Of a stretch of 64,000 nt of DNA, positions 54,894-64,000 are shown piece after piece. Below the pieces are notes generated by a model, which saw only the letters and a program-made list of their open reading frames with translations, was not told where the DNA came from and did no database searches. Numbering within the stretch: the stretch's first letter is position 1; every line of letters begins with the position of its first letter. A program made the translations under genes and the position numbers. This stretch comes from Sweltsa coloradensis (taxonomy: Eukaryota; Arthropoda; Insecta; Plecoptera; Chloroperlidae): positions 248,001-312,000 of the forward strand of contig JAMZAV010000353.1 in the NCBI GenBank assembly GCA_024449915.1. The letters run 5' to 3'.

Positions 54894-57884
54894 CTGTAAC
54901 ACGGCACTGGACATAACACTGCAGGAAAGTCGGCCATATTGTATGAATAATTAGCACAGAGATTGAGTCTTTGTTATTGGAGAACCAAAGCAACATTGTC
55001 ACATCATGGATTAAGAATAGTAATTGGGTCACATCAACACAAACAATGACTTTGGATGGACACTCAAGATTTTCAAGATCTTTTACTAGAAGATCTGAGC
55101 TAATCATATCAGTATCTAACTGGAACTGGATTCAAGCATTATTATGTTGTCTGTTGTGCTTTGAGTTACTTTTCTTAGTGGTCTATCAAAGTGAGATTAA
55201 AACTTTACTTTAGATCTATATTCACGTATTATATGTGTGAACGACGAACTTGACTAAAATACAATTACTAGTATCGAAATAAATTACAGAAGCCACTCCA
55301 CAAGTTGTTTATGATTGTGTTCTATGATTCTTATTGGATGTAAGTCCAAAACGCATTGCCTATTACAAACATCAGGACGTAGTAGGCAGTCACAGCACTC
55401 GATCCGAATTGACTGAATTCGGTTTGAATCAAGTTCGGTTTGACTTGGGTGTAATAATATATCACAGACATTGAAGCGGACTTCCTCAATTCTATTTGAT
55501 TCGTTTGAAATGTTATGTTTTGTTGTAGTTTAAATAGTTGCTCCAAATTATATAAGTACACTTGAAATGCTATGTACGCGTACCTCTACTACATGATATT
55601 TAAAATGTAAAGCCTAATGTATTACATTAAAGCCACTGAGATTCCATTTGTTAGTGATTATTATGTAATAAACAATCAACTGGTGCTTATTAATGGTGTT
55701 TCACTGTTAAATCCAATCCAAATCGCCAAGGGTCCTTATTCAACTTTTTTATCAAGCAATTTCAAACCACTTTACTCAAGTCAATCTACTTTGGAAAGTG
55801 GATTGACTTCAATTCGAATGAGTGTGTATAACAAGAAAGCTCAAACCGAATTGAGTCAATTCGGATTGACTGCTGCTGGTTGGTAACGCAGTGATTCTTT
55901 AAATAAGTATTTTTATAGTTTTTTTGGAACGTTATACGTATCAGTCAATGGAAAAATTTAATTTCATTAATTTCGTGAGAACAGTCAAAACTGCGAGGTT
56001 AACGAAGAATTTACTGACAAGAATGCATACATAATTTTTTAAGTTTGTAATTGTCTTTTTTAAATTTACTTGTGAAATGACTCCTTGATAATCTGTGTCT
56101 GATTGCAACCTGTTTGGAAAATGCAGACCTTCGATATAAAAAAAATGTTATACTAATTTCAACTTTTAACTTTTCAATCGCAATCTCATTTTCTGATACC
56201 ACTCGTTATGATAACGCTTCTTACTTCCGTCCCCTACGTGGTTCTCTTGGTCGTCGCTAGAGCACGTCGACTGTTGCTCTGTAGCGCTCGCGGCGGCGGA
56301 GTCCTCAAGGACGAGGTCCTGCTTGTTACCGACCACGAGGAGAGGCACGCTGCGCAGATCGCGACTCTCGGAGATCTGTTCGCGCAGGCGACGGATGTAG
56401 TGGAAGGTGTCCGTGTTGGACAGGTCGAACACCAGGACGTACAGAGAGGCGGAACGTAGGCCGTAGAATCTGTGGTCGGGTCCCCATTCCAGGAAGCTGC
56501 ATGGGAAACGATGTAAACAAAATTAATTTTACTTTGCATTGAACAACAGGACCCATATTTAATACAATTCAGAAGTTAAAAAATCCATCCAGATCGGGGT
56601 TCGAACCCGAGTCTCTCACATTCCAGGTAGGCGCCTAGCCAACAAAACCACAGAGACTTCTGAATTGTATAACATATTAACAATTCCACCAATGAGTGTT
56701 TCACGACTAACCAAATCGAGAAACACCAATGTTTGATGGTGGCTTAATTAAATCAACGTTTCTCGTTTCTTCAAAATCCTAATGATTGCTTTATAAATTT
56801 TAAATTCAATTATCATTTTGAAAAAGGAGAAAAATTGTTTTTCGTTCTTTGTTTAACGACCCACTAACCAATAAAAGAGATTATGAAGAATTTAAAAGTT
56901 TTAGCATTATTTTACAGCACAGTAAACATAAACACTGATAAAGACATTAAAACCTCTTTTACGGCAATAAAATGGCAAGTGCTGCTGTAATAACATATCA
57001 GTAGACATTCTGGATAGCAGTACCACAGATAGGCCCTTCAATATGTTGTCTGTGGCAGTAGGGCCCACACATTAATCTAGATTTAACAGCATTATGCGAA
57101 ATAGGATGAACAATTTTGTCCAGTCAGCATGCAGGTAATTCGACATTTTCATGCTTGCATAATAATATGTACCTATTACATTTGTATTTATATTATTATT
57201 TTGTATTTATAGTGCAATAAAGTTTTTTTAGTCAATCGAAGCGTGGGCCGGAAGAACGATTGATGTACATATTTTTTTAACATTTGCTCTGTGAAAATAT
57301 TTGCTGTACAGCCATCGTTGTTCGGAAATAAAAAGTGACTGCTAAAATAATATGACATTGTATATTCAACGTTTTTCCAGACGAGATAAAAATCGTATTG
57401 TTGTAAACGAACATATCGGTGTTCCATCAACATGTTTTTTCTTTTTTATGTTTTTGGAGAAATTATGTATCCAACATTCTCCGTCCCAAGCTTCTTTTAC
57501 ATACAATCTAGAAATCAGTATGATTTATTATGAGATACGTAGGCTATGTACATATTGGATGGAACGTTGTGTGTTGTCTGTTGAAGAGTTTTTGAAGTAA
57601 AAAATGTGTGTGACAACATTGATTTACTATTACCCCTACATATAGTTTACTAGAAGTTGGATGGTCATTAGAACTCGGATATAAGACTGTTTAACGGCTT
57701 CACTTCAATAATTGGTACTTCAATACGCGTCGAGTACTCACCTACAGACTGGGAAGTAGGGGATGACTGGAAGGTCTGTGATCTTCATGCCGTATAGTCT
57801 CTGATTGAGGATGACAGACGGGTAGTAGCTGTGCGCATGCTCTGTAGCCATGTACTCATCAGAAAATTCGCTCCAGACGAATTG
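54652..57884 (-). CDS. RASL10: RASL10-like small GTPase, last three exons
   Basis: Exons 57742-57884 (phase 0 to 2), 56225-56496 (2 to 1) and 54652-54893 (1 to stop) join in frame. The protein continues from QFVWSEFSDEY through LPVIPYFPV, LEWGPDHRFYGLRS, LYVLVFDLSNTDTF, VGNKQDL (guanine-specificity NKxD), LVEKHWNCCYVECSAKYN (SAK loop) and ends CLIV, a CAAX prenylation box. FPV, GLRS, REQI-like helix, VECSAKYN and the CAAX end are those of the RASL10A/B branch of Ras-like proteins, membrane-anchored GTPases. The exon with the P-loop (GxxGxGKS) that should precede QF was not found up to the right edge. The loop between NKQDL and the next helix is longer than in vertebrate RASL10B. Confidence 0.7.
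55386..55876. mobile_element. MITE in RASL10-like intron
   Basis: Terminal inverted repeats with ATCCGAATTGACT and AATTCGGTTTGA. A second inverted pair with AATCTACTTTGGAAAGTGGATT occurs inside. Confidence 0.55.
56225..56496 (-). CDS. RASL10: RASL10-like exon, G4 region
   Basis: From a CCATGCAG acceptor to a GTAAGA donor. Contains the hydrophobic strand LYVLVFDLSN, the helix REQISESRDL and VGNKQDL. A hydrophilic, Ser/Gln-rich insertion follows (SATEQQSTCSSDDQ). Confidence 0.7.
56571..56670 (-). mobile_element. tRNA-core element with perfect 15-base TIRs
   Basis: Ends ATACAATTCAGAAGT and its complement; core has the B-box GGGTTCGAACCC on the minus strand and a Trp/Gly-like anticodon arm. In an intron of the RASL10-like gene. 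Confidence 0.6.
57742..57884 (-). CDS. RASL10: RASL10-like exon, switch region
   Basis: From a TTGTTGCAG acceptor to a GTGAG donor. Encodes QFVWSEFSDEYM and MKITDLPVIPYFPVC; the G3 motif is DLPV rather than DxxGQ, as in the RASL10 branch where the catalytic Gln position is not conserved. Confidence 0.65.
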
Positions 57885-58429
57885 CTGCAACAAGGCGAAG
57901 AAAAAATACGATAATAGAAAGTTCTTATAAAATAAATAAATAAATACATTTGTTTTGAGAGATATGGTGGTGATGGTGGTGAGATTTCAGTGGAAAACTT
58001 TATTTACATACCGAGGCCTATAGCTACTAACTCATACGACAACGTGTCGATCGAAAGTGGCAACTTTTAATTTTGCTTCAGTGATACGCAAAAATGATTC
58101 AAGATTTAAGATATTTATCAGCCATCGATAAAATATATACATACATGTGTACATTTAATTAAACAGACACGAATTACACAATAATAACACTAAGTAGATA
58201 GTATTATACATTAACAAAGTAATAGTTGTCGCCAAACAATAATATTCATTCATCCTGTTACTCATCCATATTATCTTGTACTTGTAAAGAATGCTTTGTT
58301 TGGCAAGATTTTTTGTATTGGTCAATTTCAGTAATTTCTTTTACGTGATTAGAAAATAAGTTTAGTTTTGAAATTTATTTCCAACTAAGTCGGGTAGGGG
58401 GTGGGAGGTTCCCACCACATTCTTGGCTC

Positions 58430-58975
58430 CCCGGGGTTATCGAAGCCGGCTAGCCATGCCTGACGCTTCTCTCACATCATCTTTTTCTTCCTCTGCGTCA
58501 TCAACTTCACTTTCTTCCTCTCCTCTGTCTTCTTCCTCAGGGACCTCCAACAGTTTTTTCCATATTTTTCGTTCTTCCCAACATCTTTCCTGGTTAATCC
58601 TTTCCCAAGCTGCATTTCTCTTTTTCAAATCCATTGCTATAACTTCTTCCCATCTCAGTCTAGGCCTCCCTCATTTTCGCATTCTTTTGTCTGTCCTTCT
58701 GCATCCTCTTCATATGTCCAAACCACCTCAGCCTTTCTTTCCCTAGCTTAAAGTTTAAACTCTCTACTCTTAGTTCTTTCCTTATCTTCGTGCTCCTCAT
58801 CTTATCAATCTTCGTAACTCCTATTACACTCCTTAAAAATTTCATTTCTGCAGCTTGAATTTGTCTTTCTTCTTTACCCCCAACTGACCATGTCACTGCA
58901 CCATATCTGAGTACCGGTAAAAAATATGCTTTGTATATTAAATGTTTGCATCGCCTTGGCACTTCTTTTTTCCAA
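58430..58975 (-). mobile_element. LINE 3' end (RT C-terminal fragment)
   Basis: Encodes YFLPVLRYGAVTWSV, IQAAEMKFLRSVIGV and LRWFGHMKRM, the signature tail of a common endonuclease-reverse transcriptase LINE family. A second frame follows with a charged Glu-rich tail. Truncated and frameshifted. Confidence 0.7.
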
Positions 58976-58979
58976 AGCA

Positions 58980-61900
58980 GTTTTATAAATAATACATATT
59001 ATAAAGAATTGGGATTGGGAAAAGTGTCCCCTGAATTCTACACCGCACGAGTAAACTATGCTACAGTGTAGTGGTTTCTACACTAAATTTGTGGAATTTC
59101 TTATAAATCCTTATAGAATAGCAAGATGAGCTTAATTTCCCTGCAATGTAGACAACCAACTCACGGTCGACGCCGACGCCAATCTCTACGGCCAGTCAGC
59201 GACTGATATATGAAATATTGGCTCGCTAGTTGGCCAAGATTCATCCGTCGACTGGATGGGGACTGGAGAACCTTTGGCTTAGCTCGGGTCCCACGGGTAA
59301 TATTTTTACGATTGATATCACACATCAATCGCCAAGAGGATTAAAAAATATTGTCTACTAGTACTCGAACCATACTCGACCCTCCAACTACTACTCTCAA
59401 ATGAGTGATATCAGAAGGTTCAACGGTAGCTCATATGGTTGAATGCAAGTTCAAACCACGTGGGTTCAATAGGCGTGGGTTCGTACCCCGAATTAGATAA
59501 GACACATCTATATATAAAATGACTTAATCGACTTGAAACGCAAAATGTGTTTGTAATGCAGCAATTGCAACAAAGTACAAAACATACTAGATTTAGATTG
59601 CAATCGTTATTAACTAATTGAAATCTTTCTTGAATTCCCGAAGTTGCCGGTTCGTGTAAGATCGTGTTTCCTCGTCGCGTCTAGGCCATTACACGTGTGG
59701 TCTTTGATCTACGTGATTCACGCCTGTAGTCCACGGTGATTGTCAGGTACAGTCGTGCGTCGGGAATGTGCTATGCTCGCGCTGGCTGTCTGCACTTTGC
59801 ACTACTCGCCGTGTGGTTGGAAGTGTTTGGAAGCAGGCTAGTGTCGTCAGTTCGCTGCTGCTGGCTGGAGGGCTCACATCAGTGTTACGTGATGTAAACC
59901 TCTTCAAGTGACTAACTAGGTGTTGTGTTAGGGTGGTTTTCCAAGAGATCTTAAGAAGACTTCTTTAATAACTGAAGAAAACCTTGGAGAATACATTGAG
60001 CGCAGGTTGAACCTACGAGAGGCATATCGTCGTCACCAATCACTACAGTAAGGTTCGTATCTCACGGTCATGCCCACAGGCATGGCACAGCGGTAGTGAT
60101 AGAATACTATATCTTGATCTAACTTTAAATTTGTATAGTGACTAATTATTTGGAAGGTCTCGTTTCAAAAGATGAATGTCGAAGTTTAGTCCCATGACAT
60201 TCCTTCTTACTATGTGTTATCGCATTACTATGAAAAGGAGTACGGTGTGATATTAATGCAATGATAGTGATATATGAATTAATGAAGATGATGATATGAA
60301 AGGCATTATTTAACTATGGATTCAAACCAAGCTACCGTTTGAGTTGGTAAACACTTATGAACTGCTCCGTACCCAAAGCGTATGCTCCCGAGAAAGGCAT
60401 GCAGTTTCTTGGGTAGAGGGTACGCCAGCAGCCAGACATTTTTGAAGAGCACCTCGAACAATAATAATGTTTTAAATAAATTGATTGTTACGACGGTAGG
60501 CGTTTTAAAATTTTTACTTTTTCATGAGAATATCCGCTTTAGGTTTCACGTCAGGTTTACCCAGTGCGACTAGTTATAGGTTATTTATGAGTGTGGTATG
60601 CAATTAATATGGAAATGAGGCTGTTTATAAGGAATTATTGTGATGCCCGTGACTTACGACTTGAGAGAACCTCGCAAAACTTTTATTTAGATTGCTTGTG
60701 ACGGGATTTGAACCCGAGACCTCTCGAATTAGAGTCCATGACACACTACGCATCACCTATCTCTGTCGATGGCATGAAACGCAAGAATCTTTGTACTTAT
60801 TTTCCTATTATTAGCAAGATACATCTAACCAACACAAAATAATACCAAATACTAGTCTGTTTTCATTTTGCATATCATTTCAATAAAACCGGCAACAGAT
60901 AATTAGTGGAGCTATCTAATAGAATGTGGCTCATCACTACAGCATGCAATACTCCATATATATTCGTTCCTTGTTCGATTCCAGCCACCTACAATCATGA
61001 AACATGCTTCTTTAGTTTTTTTTTTCATAAATGATACGAATGCTGGAATTGAGTCCTGTAAACAACCATCGTGCATTCCCTCCCTAAACAAAAATCATAA
61101 CCTATGTGTTAATGAACTTAATCTAGATAGTCTTGAAACTCGTTTATATTTTATACGGAAATCAATCCAGAAATTAAAATATCCATCTCAGCGGGGTATC
61201 GAACTCGGTCTCCTGAAGGCTTATCGGGGGTGTATTGTAGATCTGAATAGATTTGATATAGGATATTGCTTTTAGTTTGAATAAGTTGGTACGTTGCATA
61301 ACATGCAACATGCATGCATGGTTCCGAAAACTACAATCAGCTAGCTTGATTTACACGAATTTTTAAAGAATTTGAAAATCTTTTTAAAGGAGCTTCTTGT
61401 TACACGGTACATAGTGTAGATGGATGAGCCCACTTCGTGATGGTAAAGGATGACAAGGATAATAACGGAGGTCCATGCGTTTAGCAAAATTAGATCCTAG
61501 CGTTTTACCCCTTTTTTTAATAAATCATAAATCACTTTTATTGCATTTTTAAGTTTAATTTGCAGTATATTAGTTGAATTATTATCCAATTTAGTATAAT
61601 AACATGTATATTTGAGTTAAATTAAATTAGTTTATGCAAAATACGTACAGTGTAAATTTGTTTTGTTGCTTTCATAAGCGGATGCTTGGGCGATCGGCAA
61701 CAAAACATGCGTCTATACCTATTTTGTTTACCGTTGGAAATTAATGATTAATTCAAAATTAATTGAACATAGACACGAATGCTGGAGTTGAGTCCCATAT
61801 TTTCTAACAGCCATAGGGCATTCATAACTACCTTAACAGAAACCTAAACCTCAAATACCTATAGTTTGTTTTTAAAGAGGGTAAAAACAATTATATATAC

Positions 61901-62985
61901 CACATAGCGAGCATGCATATTTAAAAACAACCCCCGATTACGCTTTTGAATGAGGAAAAGAATGGAATACCTTCCCTGGGATTCTGTGAATTGCAGGAAA
62001 TGAGATGAGATATTAATAATTAAAAACAAATCTGACGTTATGTAATAATGATCCTCATTGTAATAAACGTGAGGTTTCATTTCCAAACCTTTCAAGTTTG
62101 CAAAATGTTACGAGTATAACATTGTGTTCAATTCAAATGTAAACACAATGTCTACGTCACTTCAGACTCTGAGACTGATTTAATTATCATCTACGAGGAC
62201 GCGAAGAAGCTACGCTTTAGAATTTATAGATAAATCTCGACTTGTTTCATATTCTGTGGAATATGTTGACATGTGGAAAGAGATGGGAATTGAAAAACTC
62301 GTTATGTCTGCGAGTGAAGGGGTGGGAGGGGGGGGGGGGGGCACGTCGCCGCTGGAAATATTTCCCTTTGTGACGTTGACGTTCAACATGCTGGAAACTG
62401 ATGTCTAGGGTAGGCCTAAAGTCGTGTTTTCTCATAAACGTTAACGTTATTTGTTGCTGTGTAGGAGAATGGGTTTTTTTCCTCAAGAGATGAACTGAAT
62501 TTTGTATTGTTCGTCAAATACAATATTCAAATCAAATGAATATAGGAGAAAAAAAGTAAGAGTGAACCTACAAAAATGGCTCTAACTCGGTACCTGTTCA
62601 AAATAAATCTTTGAAACTTGGCAATAATATAAATAAACCTTCTTGCTATCTGCTCGCCAAGGCTTTAGCTTTAATGTCTCATACTTTCGGCTAGAGCGAT
62701 TATTTTATGAATAACTACCTTCGTTTGCTGAACCGCTGTACAGCGGGCTGCCTACGCGACACATGGCAGGCGTACCGTCCGGTGCTGCGACCTAGCGTCG
62801 ATAACTAGAACTGCGTAGTCAATCTGTCTTACGAGCTCATGAGACGCGGACAAATATTAGCAAGCGAAACAATATAGCGGCTATGCTCTGTTGCATCTAC
62901 AAGAGTGGTACTATCTCGAAATTTGTTCAAGATACATTGTTGAGCATTTGCAGTAAAAAAATCACAAAAAAAAACTTAAAAAAAA
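58980..62985. other. No supported gene
   Basis: Decayed tRNA-like pieces at about 59420-59490, 60675-60760 and 61180-61240. A moderately GC-rich block at 59640-59900 could be regulatory or a 5' exon of the RASL10-like gene, but no P-loop coding was found. Confidence 0.4.
60675..60760 (-). pseudogene. tRNA-like pseudogene or SINE head
   Basis: Minus strand carries GGTCTCGGGTTCAAATCCCG, a T-arm with B-box; upstream stems are weak. Confidence 0.35.
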
Positions 62986-62990
62986 CAGAC

Positions 62991-63265
62991 AAACCTTACA
63001 CAATCAAAAGCAATGAGATCTAATAGAAATGCTAAGCTTATGTATACCCTTCTACATTTTCGCAATCCACTTTGCCCTGTGACTACATCCTTGCAAAACT
63101 TGTCAAAATTTTATTTGCAACTATTGTTTTAAATGTAAAAGTTTGTGCAAATTTATTTTGCCAAGTTTTCCAAGGATGCAATCACGGGGCAGTGGATTGC
63201 GAAAATGTAGGAGGGTAAGCTTGGCATTTCTTTTAAATCTCATTGCTTTTGATTGTGTAAGGTTT
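62991..63265. mobile_element. Palindromic element
   Basis: Arms of about 125 bases in inverted orientation (AAACCTTACACAATCAAAAG and complement) around a short loop near 63125. Confidence 0.65.
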
Positions 63266-63269
63266 GGCG

Positions 63270-64000
63270 TTTTGTTACAAGTTTTTTGTTATCTGTGGTA
63301 TCTCATTACTTTTTCAAGTTCCATTACAAAATTATTAATTGGTTAAAATACAATAATTTTATCAAAGTCGATTTAATTGCTATGGTATTAGCCAATAAAC
63401 AATAGAATGTAAAATATCTAGTGGTCCAAAGACTTGTTTTTTTGCAAACAATGTAGGTGAACATTGTCAAGTAACTATAGTTACTTGTTGATTATATTCT
63501 TGTAAAAGGCTTATATTTAAACCTTGATTTGGAAGCCTTCCAGCAAACTTTAACGACTTTTTCTTTTAAAAGACACTATATCACAAAAGCATTAAAGTCC
63601 ATGTAAAATATGAACGTTGTATTTCAACCCGTTTGGCCAGAATCGCTGACCAATTGAAACTGACATGTGACATAACATGTGTTGTCATGTACCTAAATCC
63701 CCTCGATTTTGATAGTTTTCAAGTTCACTTCACTTTCATGACGGCTGGGTGACACCTCGAAATCACCCCAACTCTGCTTGCTGTATAATGTGCCTGAGTG
63801 CAGTGTAGCGCACCGCGGCTTGGCTGCGGCACCCTAACGGGCACCTAGATTGTTCGTCAAATTTAACTTTTTATGTTGAGCAATTTAAAAAAAAATGCAT
63901 CAGCTTATGTGCGGGTTAGCACGAAATTATATAATATGGTTCCTTGTAACCTAACTTGCCCCTACGAGATGCAAATCTATAATTAATGTGATTTGATCGA
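63270..64000. other. No gene seen
   Basis: Short frames only. Confidence 0.4.

Noticed and set aside
1..64000. CRISPR array, operon or prokaryotic system
   Set aside because: Introns, SINEs and LINEs show a eukaryotic genome; no regularly spaced identical short repeats were seen.

Overview
The window is eukaryotic: AT-rich, intron-rich and repeat-dense, with genes that are split by consensus GT-AG introns. The protein matches (an acid/gastric-type lipase, a RASL10-type small GTPase, secreted C-type lectins) and the abundance of tRNA-derived SINEs, LINE fragments and short TIR elements fit an arthropod, most likely an insect. I infer this from protein style only; no species-specific marker was recognised. 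Every gene I could assemble lies on the minus strand.

About 3.5-38 kb holds a tandem array of paralogues of one secreted multidomain protein: signal-peptide exon, short linker exon, a CCP/sushi exon, one long exon of Ser-Gly repeats and Thr-rich mucin, then two exons forming one C-type lectin domain with an EPN motif. Gene A (9.06-20.26 kb) is intact on paper (516 residues). Gene B (21.65-30.27 kb) has all exons but a frameshift in the mucin exon. Gene C (32.71-36.82 kb, possibly to 38.2 kb) is more diverged, has a longer and frame-disrupted mucin exon, and has no clear start exon. An orphan signal-peptide exon with promoter at 3.5 kb shows that a fourth copy runs off the left edge. Non-coding flanks at 3.0-4.8 and 8.6-10.5 kb align with 19.8-21.0 and 21.1-23.5 kb, so A and B are recent duplicates. 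Gene A has since received a LINE (17.25-19.80 kb), a Jockey-like fragment, a composite tRNA/MITE element and another MITE in its introns.

38-43.5 kb is repeat territory without a supported gene. 43.78-48.86 kb is a seven-exon secreted acid lipase whose exons 2 and 5 each carry a nearby partial direct duplication, either recent damage or an assembly artefact. 49-53.5 kb is mostly repeats. 53.53-54.06 kb holds two spliced-looking exons of an unrecognised, possibly CAP-like, protein. 54.65-57.88 kb holds the last three exons of a RASL10-like GTPase ending in a CAAX box; its P-loop exon was not found. 58-64 kb has a LINE 3' end, tRNA-like pseudogenes and a palindromic element.

Functionally the lectin array is the notable feature. 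Each product would be a secreted, heavily glycosylated protein with an N-terminal sushi domain, a central region resembling serglycin-type glycosaminoglycan sites plus mucin, and a C-terminal sugar-binding domain. That is reminiscent of a lectican proteoglycan with its end domains rearranged.
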